A stretch of 33,771 bases of DNA from Basidiobolus meristosporus CBS 931.73 (lineage: Eukaryota > Basidiobolomycota > Basidiobolomycetes > Basidiobolales > Basidiobolaceae). The translations under genes and the position numbers were made by a program. This document shows, one piece after another, positions 1 through 10,624 of this stretch; position 1 is the first letter of the stretch; every line of letters begins with the position of its first letter. Below the pieces are notes generated by a model, which worked only from the letters and a program-made list of their open reading frames with translations, was not told the DNA's origin and did no database searches. Location of the stretch: contig MCFE01000813.1 in the NCBI GenBank assembly GCA_002104905.1, positions 1 through 33,771 of the forward strand. The letters run 5' to 3'.

Positions 1-977
1 AGAATTTCATTGTTGGTTGGGTAACTGATTTGATTGTGGCTCATATTTATGCGGCAAGGTTCCAACTATCCACGTATCTGTCCAGTGCAAATATGGAGCA
101 ACCTTCCATTGTGACTTCCCCCAATAGCAACCGTTTCCCAAGAGCGGATTCACTTTATCCATTTACGCCCGAAGTAAATGCCGCACTCCCAGCGGTATGC
201 GGCCACTGGCACTTATATGGAGTGTACCTCAAGGCATTCTATTCCTGATTTCCATTCTAGTCATCCAATTAGCATGGTTGACTCCGTTGATTCACTCGGA
301 GAAAAAATGGGCATTCCCGGAAAATCAATGGTACCTTACCAAATCTGTCACTTCTGATCATCTACACGATCGACTTGATCACCCAAACCAAAGCTGACAT
401 AGGAGATTGTTTCCTCCACCCTGATTGGTGCATTGGAGGATAAACAACCCGGTGAATGCAAAGAGCCTCGGCATCCCTGCTGGTTGGTTAGCCACTAGTG
501 TTTATAGCTCGAAGCAAGATCAAGAGTAATCTTATTTGACGCGCCCATCGATAGTTAACAGTGCTTCATGTATTATTTTTTGGCTTATCTTTTCATCAGC
601 AGATTACTTCCCAAGAATGTATCGAGACAAAACATAGGAATATGAGCCCCATACCTTGGCAGATATCAATGCTCAATTTTAAGGTCAAGGGCATCCTGGT
701 TGGTTCATCCCAAGGACCGAGCACAATCCTAGGAAAAAACTTTCCTATCGTGCTGATGTCTAAACTGCCAATGAATCTTAGTTGGCGTGCTTCCTTTCTC
801 AGCTGTTGTAAGCTTGAGTAGATACGCTTTATATCAGGAGCGTCCAGTTTGATATTATTGATTATACGATGACGGCTCCCTGATATACTGTCAACTTATT
901 TCGACTATGTAGCCTTTGTATTAGGCTGAAAATTTGGGACATATGGGGTGTAAATGCTGTACCATATCATATTCCGC

Positions 978-1141
978 GTCTGGGTCGAACATATTCTGTA
1001 GTAGGAGCAAACTAGGCTTATCTGACTCTAGCTCGGGGATATCGCCCACGGATGGCATGAGGAAATTCCCCGCCTGGATCGAACGAAAGTTGGGATGGGA
1101 CTAAATTTGGCTAATCAGTCACTTGTTCTGGGATATCACTC
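978..1141. repeat. Diverged tandem duplication, period 94 bp
   Basis: Bases 978-1047 and 1072-1141 align without gaps at roughly two thirds identity by eye. Both begin with a CTGG(G/A)TCGAAC word and both end with a GGGATATC word. There is no reading frame across them. They look like an old tandem duplication of non-coding sequence. Confidence 0.5.
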
Positions 1142-2670
1142 CTAAAGAAGGATTTTTTGGGACTGCATGTTCTCAACCGCGGATCACTTGGCATGAAAAT
1201 CGGAGGACCTGTCCGAATAATCAGTCGGCGTCGAAACCGGAGATTTCGGGATTCATGTTACTTGAGATGACTTTGCTATTGTATTGGGATCAATTTTGCC
1301 CAACTCGGGATACTTTTATTGTTGCCAACTCATAGAACGACGGGTCCAGCAATATATGAAACACAACCCTAGTGATAGTTCATCCCATTATTGCTGCGAG
1401 TTCGCGCTTGAGTTGCAAGGTTGCAACCGAACCACTTACGTAAACCATTTTACCTTGATGTATTGGTGGCATCCGTGTGAAATGGCCCGACAATCTTTGT
1501 CCTAACTGCCACCTTATGACGGGCTAAGAATTTGCCCGGAGCTCATACAGTCTAGAGCGTGTTAGTAAGTGGACGATATCATAGGATTTTATCCGAAATA
1601 TCTCGTGTTCATATGCCATCTACTACGTACCCAGCCTAGAATTTTCTGCGTGTACCTCTACTTAAACACGCATTTTCCAACTTGTGAAACATGCCAAATC
1701 TCCAACGTGGCTTGAAACTTTAAATTGGGTCTCTTTGCATTCGTGTTATCAGTCGAAGCTAATGCGATGTAACCAAAAAGGTACCAGAAATGTACGCATA
1801 CCGGCCAATACTTGGACTTTATGATGCTGATGATAGTTACGGTGATTATCGGGAGATTTGTCTTGTAGACGCTTAATGCTGTATCAAGCTTGGCTGCACG
1901 GTGAGTGTTCTCATAATCATGAATCGTCTGGATTCCTCGGATTGACATCCACGGTAGATGTTGCTCAAAATTACCTTGATACTTGGCATAGTATACTGCT
2001 GAACGATGCCAATCATATGGCAGCAATTACTGTTAAGTCGTTCGCTTCTCGACACACACTAAGTTCTATCCATCCAGATAAACATTTGGCCTACGAAAGC
2101 GAGATTATCGCTATTGGCTCGCCGACATACGACGTATTGCGCGAGAAGCTTAATTATAAATATTCTATTGGGAATGATAGCGCCCATTAGTAGCCAATAC
2201 CGTGGATAATATATTACGCTAGCGAATAATGCGCATCGACAAGAACTGCTCGTTTGCTTCAGACGGAAAGAAATGCAAATCCGACAGTTCTGTCAGGTTC
2301 CTCTTACTTCTAACTGATTGTAACGACAAAGCGAGGAGATGTTTTCGACGGGATCAACCTGCTCTTATGCTCCTGCATCTCGAATAATCATTTTAACCTG
2401 AATAGGCTTGTTCCGTTGGATAGTGCCATTCATTTTTGTGACATGCTACAGACCATGGCAGCTAGATTTAGAGTGCCATGGGGATTGAGTACCAAATGCA
2501 TGTCTTCAGTCTTTCTGTGCTCTTACACATCATATGCAACATTTATCCCAAAAAAAAGGTCAAAAAGTGGATTTTCTCCAGCACAGTGGGTGAAACACAG
2601 GGGCTACTTTGCATGAAGATGTAGAACTACATTTCACAGTCTGTGGCCAAGTATAGGTCTGCTATGCCTC

Positions 2671-2717
2671 TCTGGCACACTATGGCACTATTTGGCACTC
2701 ATGGCTCAATGCGGCAC
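2671..2717. repeat. Phased GGCAC pentamer repeat (about 10-bp period)
   Basis: GGCAC occurs at 2674, 2684, 2694 and 2713, with GGCTC at 2703, so the spacing is 10, 10, 9 and 10 bp. The phasing equals one DNA helical turn. It lies about 390 bp upstream of the gene at 3102. Confidence 0.55.
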
Positions 2718-3101
2718 TATCCAATGGATCAAGTCTAATAACTCCGGGATGGTTTTCGAGGCAAATCATAGGAGCCGCGCCTTGTGATTTGTTTATGGGA
2801 ATGGCAAAAGCTATTGTTGATTTTTCTTTGCTACTAGCAAGGAAACGTTCATGCCGTACAAATTTCGGTAAAATAAATGTAAAATATAAGGCGATCCTTT
2901 TCCAAATTCACCGTTCTCTTCGGAAAGATGGATTGTAAACTCAACCCTGATAAGTATTTCTGTCGGGTGAAGTCATGATGGAAGGCTACCCCGTATTGGA
3001 GCTGTACTGCCGACGAAAGGCGCCAGATCTCCGGAAAAAGAAAAGTAGCGCGAAGTTAGAGGTCTATGTGGATTACCATACCGTGTATGAGCATATTAAC
3101 A

Positions 3102-3983
3102 ATGAAATTCTCAACATCCATCTCCGCTGGCCTAACTCTTGCTGCCGCTGTTTCGGCCTTGCCATTGAGCCTTCTCCAGCAGTAATGCCAAGAAGGGCAA
3201 AACACCGCTCTGAAGTGTCTCGATGAGCGTCAATCTGATGTGATGTACAGATGTGTCGATGGAAAGGTCGTCGACTATGCTTGTCCAGGGGAGCAAGTGT
3301 GCGTGATGTTCACAATGTGGGGATCCACCAGTGCAGCATGTGCCGAAAGACCCCCAGTCCCGGTAAACACAGCTAAGGCATCAACCCATACCAAGGTAGC
3401 CTCCACTAAGGCTGCGCCAACCACTACCCACGTTGAGACCACCGCCTCCCAGGTGGAGTCGACCACTGTGCACGTTGTTCCTACTACCACCCAAGCCAAG
3501 TCCACCACCACATCTGTGGCCCAAACTTCCACTCATGTCAAGCCCGTTTCCACCAAAGCCGAAGCCACTTCGACCACTGTTTCTGCTCGCGCAACCCCCA
3601 GTGCCACCCCCAAGCCAGCTGTCCACGCCCCTTGTGAATGCAGCCCCATTGACGAATCATCCCCCGTATACATGAACGATTTCCTCATTGCCTTCCAGAA
3701 TAATGGGTACTTCTGGGATGTTGCCTCGCGCAGCCAGGAGTCCGAGCATCGCTTTGAGTACAAGGGTCTGAATGCGGAGGGACAGAACTTCACCGCCATC
3801 ACCACCATTCAGCCTAACGAGCCAGTCGAGGGAGGACTCTCTGTGAGTGGTAAGCTTTATGAGTGCTTCAAGAACTCGGAGAAGACACCTGGCTGGAACA
3901 GCAACGCCCTCATTGCACCCAAGTGCTCACTGTATACTGATAACAAGCTCATTGCTAGCATGGAGCTCACCCCTAGCCAGTAA
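3102..3983 (+). pseudogene. Two-domain CBM19-like secreted protein, broken by an in-frame stop
   Basis: The frame starts at 3102 with a signal peptide like that of the paralogues (MKFSTSIS..., about 20 residues). TAA at 3183-3185 (codon 28) interrupts it just before the first conserved cysteine, where relatives have Tyr, Phe or His. Downstream the same frame is open to 3983. It carries the six-Cys CBM19-like module, a Thr/Ala/Lys/Val-rich linker much longer than in the 18511 paralogue, and a C-terminal domain of about 116 residues starting CECSP with four cysteines. A single base change (TAC or TAT to TAA) explains the break. The TATA box present in other copies is not recognisable: GGTCTATGTGG stands where GGTATAAATACC is seen. 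The long intact downstream frame suggests recent loss, a sequencing error, or use of an internal ATG at 3240, which would lack a signal peptide. Confidence 0.75.
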
Positions 3984-5278
3984 AGCCTCGGCATTGTAGA
4001 ATAGTCCCCAAGTATATAGAACTGGAGTTTTCCAAGATATCAAGGCATCATCATGTTTGATACAGATATTTAGTAAAAAGCGAAATAGATCAAGCCAACA
4101 CAAGTCTCTTCATATGATTTTTATCTATTGAGCCAGCAATCGTAAATTTATGATTTCTTCTAGTAGAACATATGGGTTGTCGCGATGGCAGTAGTGGCGT
4201 GCCCATTTGGCTGAAATTACACAAATTTCTGAATAAAGGAGCTGGTCCTAAGCGGTGGCATTGGAAATATTGTAGACAGTCTTCCTTACATTTCTCAAGC
4301 TACATTCTTTGCTTGGCACTAAGTAGGTATACATACACAGTATACCTCATAGGGTGATAGGAAATATTCCGTTTCCGAACTCACCCTAGTTTATACACAC
4401 TCGGCCCATCTCATGGCCCGACAAAGAGCGAAGTATGGGATGTAGATTGCCCAGCTATCCAAACTAATCATGTGGGACGAATCCAAATGCTATATCCCTA
4501 CTGAGGCCAAGGAATAAAGCATGACTGCTCGTCCCAAAAACATCCACAAAGCCACTTCTAGCAGTATGGCAAAACAACCGCTTACGCGCCAACGATCCAT
4601 TGAAAAATATTATAGTCACCAACGATCCTCGGAAATGGCCGGTCCAACCGGACGGATTAGCAGTTAATGAATGCATATGTTCTGCACCAATACTGTTGCT
4701 TCCCATTCGTGATCATATTAGCCGGCAAGGATCTAAGACAATGAAGGCTCTATCGCTAATAATGTACCGAATCCCATTATGGTGATCACAAATATCTAAT
4801 ATCCGCGTTGCTATTTTGAGCCATTAATTCGGGGATTAACAAGAGGTGACGACTGATATTCTCAGATTCGAAATCAGAGATTTTTGTCGAGTTATTCGCA
4901 TAGAATCTGATGAGTCCCACGGAGCCATCACCAACATTTTTTTTTACGAATCCCGGAGCTGTTTTAGGCAAGTTAGTACGTGTCTACTATTCGTATCTCG
5001 GTGCAACAGTTTCGCATCCGTTCCGTACGTGTGCTCGGATACACTATCCATCTTAATGTCCTTTTTCAAGAGCATCCTTGGGATTTGCCTCTCTTCATTT
5101 GGCCGCCTCCTTAAAAAGCGATCCTTGGATTTGACGGCCCTTCACTCCGCCTGTGCTGTTTGGTCTTGGAAGTTCTAGATGCAGGAATCGGAATATCTAA
5201 ATGCGGATGTTCATATTTAGGCTGGAGATTGTTGACCATCGATTGATGGATGAGGAACGTGTGAAGAGTATATAATGC
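3984..5278. other. Spacer after the two-domain pseudogene
   Basis: The first part (3984-4070) resembles the 3' flank of the 18511 gene, including a shared AGTATATAGAA word, so it is probably 3' UTR. No AATAAA is seen. The rest has no supported gene; it contains a block (4720-4827) repeated at 9158-9261. Confidence 0.5.
4720..4827. repeat. Spacer repeat, copy 1 (other copy 9158-9261)
   Basis: The core 4771-4826 matches 9205-9260 with only a handful of mismatches, and similarity extends leftwards with more divergence through a GATCTA...GAAAGCT-like stretch. It lies upstream of the 5329 gene and, in the other copy, upstream of the 10625 gene. It is best read as part of the duplicated array unit. 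Confidence 0.7.
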
Positions 5279-5288
5279 TATATAAAAG
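5279..5288 (+). promoter_or_regulatory. TATA box of the 5329 gene
   Basis: TATATAAAAG ends 40 nt before the ATG; a second TATA-like word lies at 5269-5274. Shared placement with the other array genes supports it. Confidence 0.75.
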
Positions 5289-5328
5289 ACCCAACAAGCC
5301 ATTGATATCTGTCATTACGCAACAAACA

Positions 5329-5607
5329 ATGAAGTTCTCAACATCCGTTTCCGCTGGCTTGTTTCTTGCCACTACCGCCCTGGCCTTACCATTCGAAAAC
5401 TTTCCGCAGTACTGCCAGGAGAACCTAGATACTGCTCTTCAATGCCTTTACGAGCATCATTCTGGGGTAATGTTCAAGTGTTCTGGTGGAAAAGTGCTTG
5501 ATTACTCATGCCCCGACGATGAAGTATGCGTGATGTTTACCGTTGGGTCATCTACTACCGCCGCATGCACCGAAAGATCTCCAGCACCAATGACTAGTGG
5601 CAACTGA
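5329..5607 (+). CDS. Small secreted CBM19-like cysteine-rich protein (FENFP subgroup)
   Basis: This encodes 92 residues. Residues 1-20 form a signal peptide ending ALALP; the mature part is about 72 residues with six cysteines at 29, 39, 51, 61, 67 and 80. The spacing C-x9-C-x11-C-x9-C-x5-C-x12-C is identical across the array and, with the C-GGK-V-Y-C core, resembles the fungal chitin-binding module CBM19. Binding of chitin or another wall polymer is inferred from that pattern. The ATG at 5329 is preferred over an upstream in-frame ATG (5275) because the upstream one overlaps the TATA box and because CAACAAACA before 5329 matches the other copies. The nearest relative is the 8179 gene: the C-terminal half is identical in protein and differs only by a few silent changes. 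Confidence 0.85.
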   Translation: MKFSTSVSAGLFLATTALALPFENFPQYCQENLDTALQCLYEHHSGVMFKCSGGKVLDYSCPDDEVCVMFTVGSSTTAACTERSPAPMTSGN

Positions 5608-5747
5608 CTTAATACTCCATGGCATATTCCGATGGTCTGTCACGGCCAAACTTTGTACATACACCACCGGCATATACAATTATTATTTGCTAGAGTAAGA
5701 ATATTATCCCTTCATTGCTAATGAAATAGATATTTACAACCTAAAAC

Positions 5748-5753
5748 AATAAA
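5748..5753 (+). terminator. Poly(A) signal of the 5329 gene
   Basis: AATAAA lies 141 nt after the stop, in a stretch homologous to the 3' flank of the 8179 gene, which keeps the same signal. Confidence 0.65.
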
Positions 5754-8130
5754 CGAACTCAACCACTTTATCTTAAAACCCTCACCTTGGATAGATTTGC
5801 TAGGGAAATGCCATGGCAATTGTGGTCGTCGACTAAGATTGCTGTTTATTTTCTTTACGCTTGACAGACTCAGAGATGTAGTCACCACTCACAATCCCAT
5901 ATGATGGAAGCCCCGTTGTAGAACTTCACTTTTGTACACCTTTGATGGATGCGTTAGGCACAGTTCTTGAACACTTTATGGTGATCTCCAGATATCTTCC
6001 AGGGTGTGGTAATCTATAGTCCTATGAATGAGAGAGGACTCTACTCTTACAAGTATTCTACGCAGTATTTCGTAAACCCGTGCACTTTTCTGGAAATACA
6101 ATTTAACCATGCCAGTGTGTTTACATAGAGTCACCGGTAGCCACTCGTAGCAGGTACAAATGGACACAGTTTTTTTCATTTGCTAAATATACGAAAAGCA
6201 GGATATCGTTTTATCACCTACCCACTCACCCTTGATTAAAGCACAGTAGATGGCATATGGATTTACAGGTCTTTCCAACCCATTGGCCCAAGTAATTCAT
6301 GGTATCTTATTGGCACATCCGTGATATATGGCACCATGTTTGCCAAGACTCCATATCGGAGGAAGAGGGCACACCTAATCTACAATATTAAGGGTGCTTC
6401 GAAGATTTGTCATATGGTCATGGGTTCAAATATCTTCAAAAAAGAATGCAGGAATACCTATAACGCTCTAAGATATAGTTTCCATGTAGGGAAGAGCGAT
6501 AAGCGAGATAGGGGTATTTTTTTCACGAGATTTTGCACGGCTCAAACGCCCAAGTGCATTTGACGTGTTTTTTCAGTCTGCGTTTACCATCTTCAGAAAG
6601 CGAGCGGTTGTCTCTGAAGCCTAAGAGATAGACCATAAATAAGTAGGCTAGCGATTAGTGGTGGATGTACAGCATAACCACTCATTGAGACAAATAAGCA
6701 GAGAAATACCAACGCCCGAATCACGCTAGTCCTGATAAGGATCCACCGATTTTGGTTAAATTGCTGTAGCTTTGGTCATTTTGTTTACCATGCTTGTATC
6801 GTCCACCCCAAATTTCTCTGAATTTACTTCGCAACTAGATGCTCACACCCGACGTACTATTCAGCTAAATCTAGCGCGTTGATCACAGTTTCTATAGATA
6901 AACCAGAATGCGCATAGTGTATGGCAACATCGGATACATGCCATGTATGTGTTCTGGTGGGGTGTGTATCAAGTGAATCTGGTTATTCCTAAAGAAATGC
7001 TGATAAGGTTTGATTGGGATCAGCATTGTGAGGCATTTTAGCTGCGCCGGATTTTTGTGATCACGATTATGCTCAGAAAAATTAGTACTGATACTCCCCC
7101 ATAAATGGATCAAATACCCCCTCATATTATTCACTATTAATGTGTAATCGAAATGCACAATAAATGAATGCAAAAGATCATTTCCTGCATGGCGCATTTG
7201 TTGCCAAGGAGCTACCACGATAATCAGTTAATAGCGGTCCAACCAGAATAGGTGGCATCGATATCCATCTATAGGAATCTCACGAAGATTTTGTGATGTT
7301 CCGCTTTGCCATACTGGGCTATATAATTTGGGGAATGTCGAGTGATCTTGTCTATTTTGATCTTTCGGCGGGACAATCTGATTCTCGAGATTTCTCTGGA
7401 GAAGAACCCCCCACAGAAGAGACTATACTATTCATAGAAATACTGCAGATTTCGGGTCTTTTTCCTAGTATGGGTACTGGCGGCTTTTTTTCATCCCCTT
7501 ATGTAGTATTATTGCATTAATAATTGTCTCAACGAGTGAGCAGCTGTCTCAGGTAGTTGAAAGATACACCATAAATGTCCCCAACTTGGAGTTGGTGACC
7601 GCATTGAGCGGACTAATATATTTGGAATGCAAACAAGGAAACACCGGTGCCGATAAGGTTCCAATGCCTTTCAACTAGTTGCTGCAGCATTGATCGTCGT
7701 TTCAGCCTATGCTTTGATTGGGATATTGGGTGAATCAACACCCCCAAATTTAACCTAGTTAATGTGGTCAGGATTTGGCAACAAGGACTGAGTTCATTGT
7801 GAAGGGAGGGGACCTAAACAACCCTGCGAAGATTGCGACTATTGCGTTCGTTGATTTCCCGACACCAATGGGAGTTGACCTACCGTAGGTGGAAGGCTAA
7901 ATTTAGGGAGATGATTGCATCGATCATTATCTTGAAACCACATTTGCTACGGAAGAACCAGTATGCACACATACGGTAAGACAGCGTAATGCCAGAGTAG
8001 AGCATTCCTAGGAGACGGTTCCATTTGTGTTGTTCTCCCATATTATCAATTATAGGTATCGAATGTTATCTGATGACCGTACAGAGCATTGAGTTGGTGA
8101 GGAAAGAAATGGTATTTTGGAATGAAAATG
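5754..8130. other. Long spacer with relict repeat segments
   Basis: No intact gene. 5780-5845 is homologous to 8620-8690 (3' flanks of the 5329 and 8179 genes). Segments near 6680-6830 and 7560-7935 resemble parts of the other spacers and, in one frame, can be read as short hydrophobic stretches such as IAVALVILFTMLV (about 6765-6805) and LVAAALIVVSAYALIGI (about 7675-7725), each soon closed by stops. Two such relict segments suggest this spacer fuses two ancient repeat units. Confidence 0.45.
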
Positions 8131-8138
8131 TATAAATA
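8131..8138 (+). promoter_or_regulatory. TATA box of the 8179 gene
   Basis: TATAAATA, 40 nt before the ATG. Confidence 0.75.
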
Positions 8139-8178
8139 TCCTGCGAGCATAACCATATCTGATACCATTCAACAAACA

Positions 8179-8472
8179 ATGAAGTTCGCAACATCCATTT
8201 CCGCTAGCTTGATTCTTGCCACTACCATCCTAGCCATGCCATTCGAAAACTTTCCGCAGTTCTGCCAGGAGAACCTAGATACTGCTCTTCATTGCATCTA
8301 TGAGCGTCACTCTGGGGTAATGTTCAAATGTTCTGGTGGAAAAGTGCTTGACTACTCATGCCCCGATGATGAAGTATGCGTGATGTTCACCGTTGGGTCA
8401 TCTACTACCGCCGCATGCACCGAAAGATCTCCAGCACCAGCAAGTGCTTATAATTCACTCATTGCTGTATAG
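8179..8472 (+). CDS. Small secreted CBM19-like cysteine-rich protein (FENFP subgroup, extended tail)
   Basis: This encodes 97 residues: a signal peptide of about 20 residues, then the six-Cys CBM19-like module with the array's usual spacing. It is almost the same as the 5329 product. The five replacements in the mature part lie in its first half; the second half is identical. The C-terminus differs: instead of ...PMTSGN it ends ...SAYNSLIAV, so the ancestral stop was lost or the tail rewritten. An upstream in-frame ATG at 8122 precedes the TATA box and is rejected as the start. Chitin or wall binding outside the cell is inferred from the cysteine pattern only. Confidence 0.85.
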   Translation: MKFATSISASLILATTILAMPFENFPQFCQENLDTALHCIYERHSGVMFKCSGGKVLDYSCPDDEVCVMFTVGSSTTAACTERSPAPASAYNSLIAV

Positions 8473-8505
8473 CATACTCCGCTGCTTACTAATGGACAAA
8501 CCCTG

Positions 8506-8519
8506 TATATATATATATA
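8506..8519. repeat. (TA)7 microsatellite
   Basis: Perfect TA run in the 3' flank of the 8179 gene. Confidence 0.9.
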
Positions 8520-8589
8520 ACTAATATCTTCTACAACGCGAGTATCTTCCCTTCGTTGCTAATGTCATCGACGTTTAACAATCTTACAC

Positions 8590-8595
8590 AATAAA
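8590..8595 (+). terminator. Poly(A) signal of the 8179 gene
   Basis: AATAAA 117 nt after the stop, aligned with the signal of the 5329 gene. Confidence 0.65.
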
Positions 8596-8726
8596 TCAAT
8601 ACTATCATATCATCTTGCCAAGATCCTCTTTTTGGGTATATCTGCTGGAGAAGTGCTATGGTTATTGTGACTCGAAAACCAAAGTATTTATACATCTCAT
8701 AATACCTTGCTTGTACTTAATAGATG

Positions 8727-8857
8727 TGTGCATCCAGGAGAGTCTGGGTACTGCTCTGCAATACCTCGATGTATATCACTGTGCCTTCAACCCTCCGGTG
8801 CTAGAAGCATTGTTCATATCTCGACGACAAGATGAACACAGCATATGCTGTAATAAC
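8727..8857 (+). pseudogene. Decayed CBM19-like copy (relic)
   Basis: The stretch ATCCAGGAGAGTCTGGGTAC followed by TGCTCTGCAATACCTCG aligns with the first-to-second cysteine region of the FENFP subgroup; about three quarters of 50 bases match by eye. Translated in the frame that stays open from 8615 to 9145, it reads CIQESLGTALQYLDVYHC against CQENLDTALQCLYEHHSG of the 5329 product. After that, similarity fades, though a CTCGACGACAAGATGAACA stretch still resembles the CCCCGACGATGAAGTATG region. Signal peptide, TATA box and most cysteines are missing. The surrounding 176-residue frame is probably chance. Confidence 0.6.
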
Positions 8858-9157
8858 CTCTGTATTAGTGGGCTGATAACGGATACTTCAGTAATGGCCA
8901 TTCATTTAGATACACCCATTGCAAGCAAACTATTCATTGCTAAATATGTACCAAATCAGAGCCAATCTATCAATTTCTTGTATGAGTACACGAATTCTTG
9001 CGGCAGCATGTATGACAAGATAATAGTACAAACACTTAGGGAAAATCAGGGAAATCATGAATCATCGACATTTGCTACATTTTATTACCACGGAACGCGT
9101 ATAATCCGCGGCAATTCCCTTGTTTTCCATTCATGTGTATTTTAAAATGAATTACCT

Positions 9158-9261
9158 GGTAAAGATCTACGATATGAAAGCTGTGTCGTGCAAATATTGG
9201 ATCAAATCCCATTATGGTGACCACAAATATCTAATATCCGCGTTGCCATTCTGAGCCATAG
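9158..9261. repeat. Spacer repeat, copy 2 (other copy 4720-4827)
   Basis: See the entry at 4720. The core 9205-9260 differs from 4771-4826 at only a few positions. The conserved stretch has no consistent open frame in both copies. Confidence 0.7.
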
Positions 9262-10552
9262 AATTTGAGAAATGTTTGCCCCACTTTCTGCTGCGGTAAG
9301 GTCACTCGAGATTTTCTACGGAGCGATTTCACGAGGAAACAGAAGAGCATGTACTCACCGGAAGATTGTTTCTTTATTAGTAATAAAGGATGCATAGCCA
9401 AGATAAGCAACATGTTTGTTGTTTTTTCCACATTCACCACACAGTCGCTTTCAATAACAGATTGCATTTTTGTGCTGGATTGGAACGTATTCCATATGTA
9501 GTCACTGTTGGGTTACTGCACTCTTATCTACAATAATAGTACTCCAAGGTGCTTGTCCACCTTCCAAAAGATTTCAAGCAGTAGGCTCATGATTGGGCAT
9601 TTTTCATGGGCTTTTTCTGAGCTCAGAGATTACGGGCTAGTCAGCAAACTGTGAAATACTATTGACCTCGATCTTTTTTCCAAGCGCTCTTTCTTCAACA
9701 TACCCCATTGTATGTAACCTCCTATCAGGAAATGGCTGCTCAACTTAATTGAAGGAAGCGTATGTTTGGAGATTCTAATGATCTGGACCCACTATGGATG
9801 GAAATAAGCTTTGATAAAGACATTAACTTCATCAGACAACCGGCTTTTCACAAGCATCTTGTATTCAACATATCTCCAGTTGCTACTCTACTCGCCAATC
9901 AAGATGGAGCATTTGATACTGATCGGAGAGAACACCGGTACTGGCTGTGGCATCAATTGTTATCTGGACATCGTTTCTCTGATGGTTGCAAAGCGTAGTA
10001 TGGTTCTCCGTATTAGGCCTATTCTATTCACCGGACAGCATGGCTAATGCCGATCGTGGTGAAACCTTTGGAAATAATGGCATTGATGGATACATTCAAC
10101 CTTCTCTCATATTGGTGTCACCACCGGGTAAAGTTGACTTAAAAATCTCACCAACCAATCGGGTTGAAAAGTGCATATTTCCCAGAATCGAATTTAATGC
10201 TGATGATCGCATCGGTGGTGATCTCGATGCGGTATGGAAGACATGTGGATCATGGTGGTACATATACGGTTTCCTGGTATGCAGCTCCGAGTGAATCCAG
10301 CACAGAAGTCTATTATGGTCGAGATACCAATATTATTTTCGACCGACTACCCGAAATGAAGTAGTGATGCCGATTTTGGTCGGGGTTTCGCGTTTGCGTA
10401 CTTGACGCCACCACCTATCAAATCCGTTTTTCTACCAGGTAAAATGGACGTGCTCCAGATTTGCCAAGATTTGCAACTGTAATGCAACTGGCGGTCGAGA
10501 GCCATGGCTCACCGGAGTAAGAGATAATTTGCTAATTGTTTGAATTTGAAGG
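9262..10552. other. Spacer upstream of the 10625 gene
   Basis: No supported gene. Parts near 9890-10060 and 10150-10240 resemble the relict segments in other spacers: an AACACCGGTRCYG word also occurs at about 7637, and 10205-10225 resembles the ATCGATCGCTATCTTGAT word of later spacers. Short overlapping frames (9762-10364) are not recognisable proteins. Confidence 0.45.
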
Positions 10553-10560
10553 TATAAGTA
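10553..10560 (+). promoter_or_regulatory. TATA box of the 10625 gene
   Basis: TATAAGTA, 64 nt before the ATG, within a GAAGGTATAAGTATC context like the other copies. Confidence 0.7.
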
Positions 10561-10624
10561 TCTTACGCTACTCCCATCAAGATTCAATAAGCTATCACTA
10601 GCATACCTGACAACACTACAAACA

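Larger units (their letters stand above)
1..3101. other. Gene-free left flank
   Basis: No open frame here has a recognisable domain, signal peptide or promoter. The longest frames (1858-2190 on +, 1658-2026 on -) overlap each other and resemble nothing I know. The stretch holds a diverged 94-bp tandem duplication (978-1141) and a helically phased GGCAC repeat (2671-2717), listed separately. It ends directly at the broken two-domain gene at 3102. Confidence 0.55.

Noticed and set aside
1658-2190. Overlapping opposite-strand frames of 110-122 residues
   Set aside because: Neither shows a domain, promoter or relative; both are within what chance gives in this composition.
3182-3240. The in-frame stop at 3183 as part of an intron (GTAATG context)
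   Set aside because: The following codons align with conserved cysteines and residues of the paralogues, so they are exon; no suitable 3' splice site precedes them.
3275-3808. Antisense and alternate-frame ORFs over the Thr-rich linker
   Set aside because: Repetitive ACC/ACT/GTC codons keep other frames open; these are shadows of the linker.
8615-9145. 176-residue open frame as a real gene
   Set aside because: No TATA, no signal peptide and no known domain; the only similarity is a short eroded CBM19-like stretch inside it.
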